From: Limnanthes douglasii subsp. nivea
Taxonomy: Eukaryota > Streptophyta > Magnoliopsida > Brassicales > Limnanthaceae
Assembly (NCBI GenBank): GCA_036936605.1
Contig: JAUPFV010000001.1
Span: 114,894,771-114,958,770, forward strand
Direction of reading: 5' to 3'
DNA length: 64,000 bases
Shown here: positions 45,065-56,160 of the stretch, piece after piece
Position numbering within the stretch: the first letter of the stretch is position 1
Layout of the letters: the number at the start of each line of letters is the position of its first letter
The notes under the pieces: model-generated
What the model saw: only the letters and a program-made list of their open reading frames with translations
Database searches by the model: none
What the model was told of the DNA's origin: nothing
Translations under genes and position numbers: made by a program

Positions 45065-45640
45065 TAGTCAAACGAATTCATGGCATGTGTCAAATAATCA
45101 AGTACACTCCTCGGATTATCAACCACCTGGTCCATTGAATAATAACAATATGCCTCCTCGAATTGGAGGGTATCCAACTCAAGCTACGGGTTATTATTTT
45201 TGAAAGACCAAGTCCAAAATCAGTGGCAGAGTATTATACTCATTTAACTAAAATTTTGTGGCAAATTATGAAAATTCTAAAGGTTATGCAAGTTTTAGAA
45301 AGCCAACTCTGATAAAAAGACCAAGAGAAGAGCGTAACACCAGTTTCTTTAAGTATCATAATAATATTGGACATGATACTACATATTGTATAACTTTAAA
45401 GAAGGAGATACATGTGTTGATAGAAAATGGCAAGTTGCTTGCTTTTGTTAAAGGGCAAAACAACAGATTGAAAATTCTGAGCACATCGACACAACAAGCT
45501 GCTAACCCGAATTCAAAGGAAGAAAATTCATTGATGATTGTAGATTCTAAATGTGATGATTTTGATGTAGCATCAGAATATTTGAATACTAATCCAGAAT
45601 TGTTAATTTTGATGGCTGTAGATGAGCCAATATAACAGGG
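45065..45640 (+). pseudogene. Element A gag, 3' part
   Basis: Resumes after the C target duplication. YHNNIGHDTTYC at 45352-45387 is the zinc-knuckle-like block, followed by ITLKKEIHVLIENGKLLAFV; compare ITLKKQIKYFIENGKLLTFV in element B. Two stops precede it. Confidence 0.8.
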
Positions 45641-46522
45641 ACGGGTTAGAAGCTTATGTGAATATTTTGAATCTTTAGCCATTTTGGGGGAGATAATATG
45701 TCTGGTAATACCAGTAGTTCCAGGAAAAGGCATGCTGTCAGTTTAACAACTCAAGTAAATGGAAAGATGTCTACTCACTTATATGGCAAACATGATACTC
45801 ATTTTATTCTGTTCGATGAGGATGATATGAGGGAAATAACTGGTCTTCATGAGAATGCAGTGGTTATAGGGGCAAAAATATTTAGAGTTGAAATTCAACG
45901 TGTTCTGATTGATACATGGAGTTCAACAAATGTGTTATTGAAGTCTAGGTATGATAGGATACGTAATCCGCCTCAAAATTGTCAATCTGATCGTTTTATA
46001 ACTAGGTTTACAAGGGTAACAACTCAGATGATTAGGGAATTCGAAGGTGGGGTGTATTTGGGTAAAGGCCCGTTTAAAAATAAAGTTCAAGTTTTGTTTA
46101 TGGTGGTTGAATGTCGGACTAATTACAATATTATTTTTGGAAGATCTTGGCTTTCAATAATGTATGTTGTTGTGTCTACTGTTCATCAATGTTTGAAATA
46201 TGTTGTTGGGGATCGAGTTGGTTTGGATCGAAGTGACCAAAAGGTGGCCAAAGAATGTTATGCGACAACACTCAAGGTCCGAGGTTCTAGTTCCGAGGAT
46301 CCAGATGGCTGAATAGCAACCAATGGGGTTGACTTCAGATGAAGAGAATGTAGATGATCCAAGGGAAACCCCGGGTTGTTTAACAGTGAGTGAGGATATT
46401 GAAGAGCATATTTTCTCTAATGGGAAAACTTTACGAATAAGAGCATTTTTGTCTTCTACTTTACGTGATCAGTTGTTACAATTTTTGTTTGATAACTTAG
46501 ATGTTTTTACTTGAAAAACAGA
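45641..46522 (+). pseudogene. Element A protease region
   Basis: The open frame 45698-46312 has SSRKRHAVSLTTQVNGKMS, RVLIDTWSSTNVLLKSRYDR (active site DTG changed to DTW) and NYNIIFGRSWLSIMYVV. The linker DDPRETPGCLTVSEDIEEH (46323-46514) ends at a TGA after NLDVFT where Trp is expected. Confidence 0.8.
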
Positions 46523-47740
46523 GGATGTGATAAGAGTTCCACTTAAGATAATATGTCATAGCCTAGCTATAAATCCGAGGATAAAGCCAGAAGAAGCAAG
46601 CTTTTCTATAGAAAATTCAGAGGCTATTGTTCAAGAGGTTGATTGCCTCTCCAGGGTTGGACATATTAGGGAGGCACAATATCCTTTATGGACTGCCAAC
46701 CTAGTATTAGTAACAAAGAAGAACAGAAAGTGGAGAATATGTGTTGACTTCACAGATTTGAATCGAGCATGCCCTAGAGATTCATTCCTTGTCCCTCGAA
46801 TAGATCCGCTGGTTGATTTTACTTCAGGGAATAAAATTAATTCTTTTATGGATGCTTTTGCAGGGTATAATCAGATTTAAATGGATCCAAGAGATCATGA
46901 ATGTACTACATTCATCACTGACCGAGGATTACATTATTATACGGTCATGCTATTTAGGTTGAAGAATGCTAGAGTAACATATCAAAGGTTGGTGAATAAG
47001 AATTTTTCTCCTCGAATAGGAAGGAATATGGAGGTATACATTGATGATATGTTGGTTAAGAGTTCCACAGATGGTGAACAACTCAAAGATTTAGAGGATA
47101 CTTTTCTTAATTTGAGAGTCATTTGTTTGAAATTGAATCCTGAGTAATTTAGTTTTGGTGTCCGATCAGGAAACTTTTTGGAGTATATTATTAGTGAAAA
47201 AAGGATAGTAGCGAAATCCTGAACAGTTGAAGGCGTTGGGTTCAATGGCATCACCTCAAACTATAAAAGAAGCGCAAGTGTTGACATGAAGGTTAGTTTC
47301 CCTTAATCGTTTATTTCATGATTTTCTGACGATTGTTTTCCTTTTTTTCAAGTATTACGAAGACCCAAAGAGTTTGAGTGGACACCAGATTGTGAAACAA
47401 ATTTTTCAAATATTAAAGAACTTTTGTTATCACCAGAAATTTTGTATAAGCCTCGAATTAGAGAGTTGTTGTTCTTATGTATAACAGTGTTTAATTTTGC
47501 TGTAAGCATTGTTTTGATATGCGAAGACAAAGGAGTTTTAAAGCCATTTTATTATGTTAGTAAACTTTTAATGTCATCGTAGAGAATGAATTTGTAACTT
47601 GAAAATTTAGCTTTGGAATTAGTGATTGCTGCTAGGAAAATGTGCCCTTATTTTCAAGCTCATACAATTGTGGTTCGAACTTCTTTCCCCGTAAAGAATG
47701 TGTTACAACGACCAAATATTTATGGATGCTTTAGCTGATT
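46523..47740 (+). pseudogene. Element A reverse transcriptase and first RNase H
   Basis: QYPLWTANLVLVTKKNRKWR, CVDFTDLNRACPRD, INSFMDAFAGYNQI followed by a TAA where relatives read Gln, RGLHYYTVMLFRLKNA, catalytic VYIDDMLVKSS (47035), then a broken RNase H (LCITVFNFAVSIVLI, LENLALELVIAARKMCPYFQ). At least six stops after 47140. Confidence 0.85.
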
Positions 47741-48230
47741 TTCTGGTCCAATTTCATTCGAGCCGATAAGATGAGGGGACAGATAAAAAGGTCTTACCAG
47801 AAACTCCGATGTGGGTGGTTCGAACAGATGGTGGGTCTAGCTTATTGGGATGTAGTGCAAGTGTTCAATTAGTTGCTCCTTTTGGGGAGACAATGTATCA
47901 TGCTATTCGATTTGGTTTTCATGCATCGAATAATGAGGCTGAGTATCAGGTTGTATTGGCTGGTTTAAGGCTTGAAAATATCTGCGGAGCAAGAATAGTT
48001 CGTTTGAAAACAGACTCGTAGCTTATGGAAAATCACATGACAAGTGCATCTGCGGCTAAGAAAGATCAATTAATTTTGTATCTACTTGAGCTTCAAAATT
48101 TGACTCTTTTGTTTGACAAAGTGATTGTAGAGCATATTAGCCGATGAGATAATACAGTTGCTGATGGTTTAGTAACAATTTCTTACAAAGAAGAATATCC
48201 ATGGATATTGTTGTAGGAGATTCCTTCGAT
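47741..48230 (+). pseudogene. Element A second (archaeal-type) RNase H
   Basis: VVRTDGGSSLLGCSASVQL, FHASNNEAEYQVVLAGLRLE, LKTDS-stop where relatives have Gln (TAG from CAG), then EHISR-stop-DNTVAD. Catalytic Asp, Glu and Asp positions are still readable. Confidence 0.85.
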
Positions 48231-49483
48231 TTTAACATGATCAGAGAAATCTAAATATGCTTAGAAAGTATTTGTCACTCCAGACATAATTCGAAATGAT
48301 TGGAGGTCTGATATCCTTAATATATTACTAAGAGGTATGTTACCTCAAGATTCACAGTTGTCATAAAAGTTAAGATACAAGACCCATAGTTATGTGGTAT
48401 TGAGTGAAGTGTTAAGTAGACCGTTGTTGCGTTGCTTGGGAAAGAAAGAATCTCAAGAGATTTTATCATAGCTGCATGATGGTGAAGCTTCAGCTCATTT
48501 TGGTTTCAAGTCTTTGACGCGCCGAGGTTTGTTTACAGGTTATTATTGACCTTCAATTATGAATGATGCTAAGATCTTAGTTCAAGGGTATGATACTTGT
48601 CAACACTTTGCCAATTCTATTCACAAACCGACAGTACCGCTTATTTCCATATCCGAAGCTATTCATTTTGATAGATGGGGAATAAATATGGTAGCACTAT
48701 TGCCTATGGCTTCAATAGAACTGAGCTGAAGCTGAACCATTATTTGGTATAAAAGTCAGGGATGTTATTAAGTTCATTGTGAATAATATCTGTTGTCTCT
48801 TTAGAGTGGCTCGAAAAATCACCACAGATAATAATCCTCAATTCAACAACAGAGAAATGACTTTTTTTTGCGCTTTGAGAGGAATAACACAGTGCTTTCT
48901 TACATCTTTTCATCCTCAAACGAATGGTCAAGTAGAAGTGACTAATATATTTATTATGGAGGGTTTGGAGAAGAATTTGATAGGTGCTGCAGGGAAATGG
49001 CCTAATTATTTGCAAGAGGTATCCTGGGCTTATCTTACAACTCTTAGAGAGGCTACTCAAGAAACACATTTTGCTTTGGTGTATGGTATGGATGTTGTTA
49101 GTCCTTCAGAGTCTACTTTAACTTCTTATAGATTACTTCAATATTCTGAAGAGGTAAATGAAGAGGCAAAAAGAACAGAACTAGACTTGATCGAAGAAAA
49201 AAGAGTTAAAACTCATTTGAATATGACCCATTATCAGAATTTGATGAGGATTCGATATAATTCAAATATGAGAAGGATGGATCTTAAAGTGGGTGACAAA
49301 GTCTTAAGGAAAGTATTCATTCATACAAAGGACAAACGACTTGGAAAGATAGCCTCGAATTATGAGGGTCCTTATATGGTGATGGAGAAAATAAAATCGG
49401 GTACGTGTCGCCTTTGTGATAAGTAGGGAATGATACTTCAACATCCTTGGAATATCGAACATCTAAAACTATATTGGGAATGA
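48231..49483 (+). pseudogene. Element A integrase
   Basis: Zinc-binding part at 48470-48610 with LHDGEASAHFGF and YDTCQHFAN (the first Cys of the pair is Tyr). Core: ICCLFRVARKITTDNNPQFN (second Asp kept), HPQTNGQVEVTN (Glu). C-terminal module: LKVGDKVLRKVFIHTKDKRL, NYEGPYMV, PWNIEHLKLYWE. The first Asp region (48660-48740) has a small deletion. Core frame open for 215 residues. Confidence 0.88.
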
Positions 49484-49543
49484 TTTTTTATTTTTAATAC
49501 TTTTTTGAATCATCGACACACTATTTTCTATCATGTTAGCCCA

Positions 49544-49564
49544 TGGAGGTTTTAATGAGGTGTC
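49544..49564 (+). other. Conserved post-integrase motif (element A)
   Basis: tggaggttttaatgaggtgtc, 60 bases after the integrase stop. Confidence 0.6.
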
Positions 49565-49750
49565 ATGTACATATTCGAGGTTAATAATAAAATTATTTTT
49601 TGGCCAATGATTGTTCTAAATACTAGTATTTATAATATATGGGTAATTAGTCAAAGACTGACCTTCTTTGAAGTTGTAAACCAAGAGTAACTATTTTGAT
49701 TCTAAGTGTTATACGATTATGAAAAACATTGTTCGAAGAGACAACAATTT

Positions 49751-49971
49751 TTGAGGTGTTACATCTTTTAAACACACTTATGATTATTTGAAGTGCTACA
49801 TTCTATAGACACACTTATGTTATTCAAAGTGTTACGTTCTCGAAATGCACTAATTTTATTTGAGGTGCTACGTTCTCTAAAAGCATTTGTTTTATTCGAG
49901 GTGCCACGTTTTCTAAAAGTATTAATTATATTTGAGGCGCTAACATGTTCTAGGAGAACTATTTATATTTG
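49751..49971. repeat. 36-bp minisatellite, 6 copies, at the B insertion point
   Basis: Units begin ttgaggtg or variants at 49751, 49788, 49823, 49860, 49896 and 49932, with 'ctacgttctctaaaagca' inside. Element B is inserted in the last unit. Confidence 0.9.
49967..49971. repeat. Target site duplication of element B, left
   Basis: atttg, repeated exactly at 61036-61040. Confidence 0.9.
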
Positions 49972-50331
49972 TGGTGAGGTTTGATTTTGCTTTAGTAGAT
50001 TGCTGAGGAAGAATTCTAGAGAGAGAAAATGTTACAGACTTTTTTAGAGAGAGAAAATACAAGTACAAGTGAATCTCAAAGTAAAAGTGTTGAACCCCTT
50101 TATTAGAGTAGTTTGGTCCTTTATATTGAGGAGCCAAGACTTAATCTCAAACTAAATCTGTTACAAAAGTGGACTAATTATCGTTTAGTCCTTATAAATT
50201 ATACAAAGTTACAAATATCAGCTAAAACTTACACCAGTCACGAATTAAGGACAAAACTTACATTAATTACAATTAAATCCCTAAATTTACATTATTTATA
50301 ATTTAATCCTTAAAAATCTATTTCCATATCA
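49972..50331 (-). repeat. Element B 3' LTR (carries the MITE empty site)
   Basis: In plus orientation begins TGGTGAGGTTTG and ends CCATATCA. Contains tacaaagtta once (50202-50211), the unoccupied version of the site that is duplicated around the MITE in the other LTR. Confidence 0.95.
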
Positions 50332-50705
50332 GAAACCTCCTTAGTTCTCATGTCACTAAATGAATGAGAACTAATGAATTTTCAAATCCATTTTGTCTTC
50401 GAATCTTTACATCCTCAAACATTCCCATTGGCTATATAAACTGTCGTAAATAAAAAAACAACTTGTTCGAAGCAATTAGCTTAAAATATTATTCGAAGCA
50501 TATATACACTATAAAATCTTAAAACAAATTCGAACCAAAAACATAAATACCAATTGGTTGGATTCAAATAACTTGAGTAGGTAAATAACATATAAATTTG
50601 CAATTATTTCAAATCGATGTAATCACTTTTCACTTCGAATTGATACAACTACTTTAGTATGAAAATTTTCCTTGAAATATTATGTAGATAGATCATCCTC
50701 GAATA

Positions 50706-50729
50706 TAACGGTTACATATGTAACCGTTA
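50706..50729. promoter_or_regulatory. 24-bp perfect palindrome with MYB-type AACGG cores
   Basis: TAACGGTTACAT is followed at once by its exact reverse complement. It lies 124 bases upstream of the antisense-ORF TATA box. Each half resembles an AACGGTTA MYB site (mitosis-specific activator type, one mismatch). Confidence 0.55.
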
Positions 50730-50852
50730 CATTAATCATGACCTATTAATCTAGCCTGACAGATGTCGAACATCTAATCCACTCAACGATTCAGATTCCA
50801 ACCTATCATCATACGAGTCTTTCCATCTTCACACATCTCCACTTTCTTTAGT

Positions 50853-50860
50853 ATAAATAC
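50853..50860 (+). promoter_or_regulatory. TATA box of the B antisense ORF
   Basis: TATAAATA, 165 bases upstream of the ATG at 51025, in the plus direction, opposite to element B pol. Confidence 0.5.
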
Positions 50861-51024
50861 AACATGTCTCTCATTCCAACTCTCCTCACAGAAAAACCGC
50901 TTTAGAGAGAAGTTAGATTTTTTGGCTACCTTCATCTGCTCCTTCCCTATTCTCAGGATTCTCACCGCAAAATTCAAATTTCCCGATCAACCTTCATCAT
51001 CTCCGATCAACCCTTACTTGGTTT

Positions 51025-53925
51025 ATGAGCAAGAAACCAAGAACCAAAAAGTCGAACGCCATTCTTCCCAAAAGACCAGAATCCTCTGATTCTGATAGTA
51101 ACCTAGTGTTCAGATCTTAAGATTATTTTTGTATTACGCAAAGAGCGGAAGAATACCGAAGAGCAGGATTAATTCGAGGTGGTCTAATCAGAACTACAAC
51201 TGAGACATTTTATTACGGTAACTTCGATCCTACCAAAGTCCCAAATCTTTCACCTTCTCCCAGAACCGAAGAATAAACCTCATCTAAAATCTCAGGTCCT
51301 AAAACACCTCGAGCCTCCTTATCTCAAAGCAGAATTTCTCCTCTGAAATCGAGAACAAATAACCCTTCTTCGGAAAAATCTTCATTAACCAAACAAGAAA
51401 AACTTTCATCGCCATGGGAGATGAATCAGCAATCATCCGAACTCCCTCTCCTCCAAATCCCACTACTAACGATCCTCCTCAAAGAGAAATGATGGAGGAG
51501 GCGCCTCAGAATGCTAACCCTCTTATAAAAAAAATTATCCCAACTTCTCAAAACCCTCGAGAAGAAACTTCAAAAGCCAACAAAGCTGACTCGGAGGCTA
51601 CGCAAACTGATCTTGAGGCTGACTCTCAAGAAGAGGCTGACATTTCCTCCATCTCCGAAGAAGAAAGAGCAAAAATTGGGAGGAACCTAAGGAACCTTGA
51701 AAGCAAGTATATTATCGCCTTGAAGGAACTTCGTTATATATAATACAAAGAAAGTCAAGCCTCAGCCCTTAAGAAGCAATGGGGAATAGGAGAAGACATA
51801 ACTCTTTGTCTACCAAAAGAAGGAGAAACTCCCCTCAACTGCAAAGATGATGAACTATTGGTATACCCAGAAATCATCAATTGGGGTCTTCGATTTCCAC
51901 TAGATCCGATGATCGTGGAGTACTTCGAAGTCTTTAGTTTATGCTCCACTCAGGTGACACCGAATCAATGGTTCACCCTCATGTCAGTGATCATGGCATC
52001 CTGTCTATCCAAAATTCCCATCAGCATTAAGGACTTCATCTCACTTACTCAACTTTCAAAGGTCCGAAGCTTCTATCTATTACCTCGCATTGATGGATGA
52101 CCTCAAGATTATCGACGATCTTCTAGAGGCTGATAAATTCTGGAAACAAAAATTTGTTTTCATATCCGGGGCTTGGGAAAATGGCAAGGCAATTTCTGAA
52201 GCTAACCTTTCGAAATTAACTCTTGTTTGGAGAAGCAATCGTAAGTTCTTCAAATGTTTTACGTTTTAATACAATTTTATTATTTTTTTAAACATTTTAT
52301 TTTGCTAACTTATACTACAAATTTCGAAGCATTATTCAACACGTCGAAAAGCTGCTAAAGACATTTTCCGAAAACTCACCGCCTAGGCTGAAAATGAATG
52401 GAATAATGTATTTCATACTACCTTTCAGCCTATCATTTTCCTCCATAGCTACATGTTTCCGATAAAAGAAGGTGGGCTGCCTCCTCAAGATTTGTTTTCT
52501 AATCCAGATCCAGAACTTGTGTGCCAACGAATACCCTAGCCTGACTGCAAAGTCTTTTTTCCTATTCGCAATAGACCGGATAGCCATTTGCCAAAAAAGA
52601 AGAAAGAAAAAATCATCAAAAAAAATAAAGGTAAAAAAGACAGTTAGCACATCTGGTGCTAACCCTTCTACACCCTCGAAAGCAAAGCATCGAAAACGGA
52701 AAGTTGTAGAACAACCTGTTTCGCCCATCGAATAGGGAAATGTTCAAGGACCATCATCAAATAAAAAGCAAATATCTTCTGATTCTCTCTGAAAGAATAA
52801 GAAACAGAAGAAAATCACTTCGTACACTTTGGTTGATGAAGATGAAGATGCTGCTGCTGGAAACCAACAACACCCCTAAACCCTTCGACTGGAGAACATT
52901 CTAATAAAGACAACCTTGTGATTCTCATTTATGACAATTCCACCACCGTTTATCATGCTCCTACAAGCTTCGACCCAAATATGTTCATCAATTTCGAGAA
53001 TACATAGGTGCTTGCTGGCGAAGAGGATCATGTTCTTCGTCATCCAAAATCACATGCTTGATTTTGCGAGGCCTACACCAGACAAAGTTCTTCCAGAAGT
53101 TACTCGTTCTTTTGAGCCTGTCACATCTCTAGATATGATTCACAAACCTAGTACATCGGAATTTTGTAGCCCTCCTTCAAATCCTACAATTTCCATCGCT
53201 CTTCAACCATTTTCCGGTCTTGATGTTGCTCCCAAAACTCTTGCCTCTCAAATCGAAGCTTCTCAAGACCATCTCAAATAGTTGGCTAAAGATATGGTTT
53301 ACTATAAGGAATCTCATGAAGCTGAAAAGAAGTTTAGAGAGACTCTGCACAGCAATGTAGTTAAACAGTTTTATGGTTATGAGATGGCAAGATCCGAACT
53401 AATAAAAGGCGCTCTCTGCATAAATGATCATCTTTGAATCAAGTATATGGTTGATACAGAGCTACTGACAAAATCTCATGAAGAAAAAATAAAAAACTCA
53501 AAACTAAGCATGTTGCTGAATTGAATATAAAAAAATCCAACTCCACCACACTTTGAAATTCTCTTACTTTTTGTGAAACAAAAAACAAGGAGTCGATGAA
53601 ATAGAGAAACTAAAGACGAATTTCGAAGCAGAAAAAACTGCTACTGTAGCTACTGCTGAAGCTGAGCTTTCAAAGGATATGCAAACATATATTCACGTCG
53701 GAAAAGAAGATGCAACCATCCTTCTTCTTCGAGAACTTCATGCTGCTTATCCAAAAATCAATCTTACAAATTTTTGGAACGATATTCCCGAAGAAAATCG
53801 CCCTAGTGAAGCTTTTGACCCTATTCTCAGTTCATCATCTTCAGAAGACGAGTCGTCCAAAGAAGAAGAATCTTCTGATCAACTTTCTTTTCAGTCCCAT
53901 TTTGTTTTTCCTTTGTCGAATTAAA
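51025..53925 (+). pseudogene. Element B antisense extra ORF (PF04195-type)
   Basis: ATG at 51025 (MSKKPRTKKSNAILPKRPES). The core domain at 51865-52235 reads INWGLRFPLDPMIVEYFEVF, TPNQWFTLMSVIMASCLSKI, LMDDLKIIDDLLEADKFWK, KFVFISGAWENGKAI and LTLVWRSN, the same blocks as element C. A GTAAGT donor at 52241 sits at the same protein position as the C intron; an acceptor lies near 52329. A basic low-complexity linker (KKRRKKKSSKKIKVKK) lies at about 52590-52640. The C-terminus has LLLRELHAAYPKINLTNFW (53717-53773) and an acidic Ser/Glu tail. Many stops and frame changes (51118, 51275, 51740, 52415 and others). It is antisense to pol. Confidence 0.8.
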
Positions 53926-54384
53926 ATATCTCTTTTTGTACTTTAACAACTTGATCTAAATGACAAAGAGTTTTCATATATTACCATTCTCTTGCATATT
54001 ATTCGATACTAAATAGTTAATAAACAAAATGATTACAAAATCTTAATAATATAAACTTACCACCTCAAATACCTTAATAAAAAATGATGGGTATTATAAC
54101 TCTTCGAAAAAATTGTATCTCTTCGGAAAAAAACGTGAATGTGTTATTAAGCTTGATTAGCTCAATGCGCTTTTAATAATTCACTTTGAAATATCAAATG
54201 TAGTGTGGCTATAAAACATGGTTATCTCTTCGAAAAGTGTCATAAACACTTTGGAATATTCTACTCTTAACTATTCTCAAAGGTGATCAATATTTGATTA
54301 TTTGTTAAGATAGTATCCAAATAAATGTAAACAACCATTAGCCAAAAAACGAACTTTATTGATAAAGTTGAATATGCACATGTA
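53926..54384. other. Element B spacer between antisense ORF and pol
   Basis: No gene. 'ctcttcgaaaa' type words recur (54100-54240), perhaps a worn version of the 36-bp array seen in element A. Confidence 0.4.
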
Positions 54385-54409
54385 CATGACGCCTCGTTAA
54401 AACCTTTTT
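54385..54409 (-). other. Conserved post-integrase motif (element B)
   Basis: On the minus strand aaaaaggttttaacgaggcg, just after the integrase end, as in A, C, D and E. Confidence 0.6.
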
Positions 54410-55690
54410 AGGCCAACAGGATAGGAAACAAAAAACATGTCTACTCCCAATAAAGCTTCGAATGCTGAATATTTCATGGATGTTGTAGCATCCTTCCCTC
54501 GAAATCACAAAGATGATAAGACCCCGACTTAATTCTTTCAACAACTGTATAAGGCCCTTCCCAATTTGGAGCCATTTTTTCGAGGCTCTTCTCCTTTGTG
54601 TGCAGGAAATCTTTTCACAACACTTTATCACCTTCTTTAAATTATCTTCTTGTCAGCTTCAAATCATATCTAATTCTCATAAGAGTTTGATAATGGATTG
54701 CGTTCAAATGAGCTCGAACCCTGTTTTCCTCAATCAAATCTAAATTTTCTCTTCGAATTTCGTCATTAAATCTTTTTGAATATTGAGATATTATAAAAGA
54801 TGACATCGTAGATTCAACAGGGCTAACCACATCCATACCATATGCTAAAGCAAAAAGAGTCTCTTTTGTAGCCTCTATTGGAGTTGTTCGATAAGCCCAA
54901 AACACCTCTTACAAATAATTTGGCCATTTCCCTGCTGCACCCGATAGATTATTCTTCAAACCATCTAAAACCGTTCTATTTGTCACTTCCACTTGTCCAT
55001 TAGCTTGAGGATGAAAAGACGTCGAAAAACATTGCTGAATTCCTTTAAAAGTACAGAATACGGCAATTTCCTTATTATTAAATTGAGGGCCATTATCTGT
55101 TGTGATTCTCCGAGGAACCCCAAAATGACAACAGATATTATTCACAATAAATTTGATGACATCCTTTTATTTTGTGCCTGATAGCGGTTCTGCTTCTGCC
55201 CACTTCGTAAAATAATCCACCGCCACAATTATCATCTGCCTTCCCCTAGAGGCCATCGGCAAAGGTCCCACCAGATCAATTCCCCATCTATCAAATGGTA
55301 TCGCCTCAGATATAGACACAAGTGGTACTGCTGGTCTGTAAATAGCATTAGCAAATCTCTGACAAGTATCACAACCTCAGACTAAATTCTTAGCATCGTT
55401 CATGTGATTATTTCTTGCCTAAACATCGTAGTAATGGTCTGCTGACCCTTCACCATCATGAAATTCTGACAATACTTCTTGTGATTCTTTCTTGCCTAAA
55501 CATCGTAGTAATGGTCTGCTTAATGTTTTTTTTATGCAAAATTCCATCCAGAACTATATATCCGAAGGATTTCCCCCTTAACGTTTTAGCCAATTGAGAA
55601 TCATCTGCAGTAATCCTTGGGTAAAAAAATTAAGAATATTTGATCGCCAATTGCGTCGGCTTTCATCAGTGACAAAATATTCTTCTACAA
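54410..55690 (-). pseudogene. Element B integrase
   Basis: Read on the minus strand: CDTCQRFANAIYRPAVPLVS (zinc part), FDRWGIDLVGPLPMASRG (first Asp, about 55290), IIVAVDYFTKWAEAEPL, HFGVPRRITTDNGPQFN (second Asp intact, 55095), HPQANGQVEVTNRTVL (Glu), WAYRTTPIEATKETLF, LIEENRVRAHLNAIHYQ, then a C-terminal APNWEGPY-like block and a HP-NIQHSKLYWE end near 54430. Stops after SGTK, NYL and LTRR. All three DDE positions are readable. A 77-bp tandem duplication (55403-55520; second copy begins about 55480) disrupts the zinc-binding region. Confidence 0.88.
55403..55520. repeat. 77-bp partial tandem duplication in element B
   Basis: cttgcctaaacatcgtagta occurs at 55414 and 55491, followed by the same ten bases. 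Not seen in A or C. Confidence 0.85.
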
Positions 55691-55751
55691 TTTCACATTG
55701 GCTTGATTGAGTAACAATTGAAGGATTTTCCTATAGCAAAATCCAAGGATA

Positions 55752-56160
55752 TTATTCCTTGTAGGAAATATTTGCTAAATAATCAGCCACCATGTTACTT
55801 CCTCGCCCGATATATTCCACAACCATATTGTCAAACAAAAGCATTAAATTCTGAAGCTCCCGAAGATGTAAAATCAAACGATCCTTCCTTGCTTCGGAAA
55901 ATCCAGATACCTGATTTGCCAATTGAGAATCCGTTTCCAAACATACTGAAGTCTTCCCACAAATATTTTCCAATCTCAGACCTGCCAAAGCAGCTTCGTA
56001 CTTAGCTTCATTGTTTGAAGCATGAAAACCAAATTTAATCGATTGGACCATTGTTTCCCCCGTCGGAGCTATAAATTGAACCCCATGACTGCACCCTGAA
56101 ATACTGGATCCTCCATCCGTTCGAGCAACCCACTTCGAATCTACAGGCAAAGCTTTTTTA
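55752..56160 (-). pseudogene. Element B second (archaeal-type) RNase H
   Basis: 132 open residues: WVARTDGGSSISGCSHGVQF (Asp), FHASNNEAKYEAALAGLRLE (Glu), LETDSQLANQVSG (Asp), YIGRGSNMVADYLANIS (Asp). All catalytic positions kept. Confidence 0.9.
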
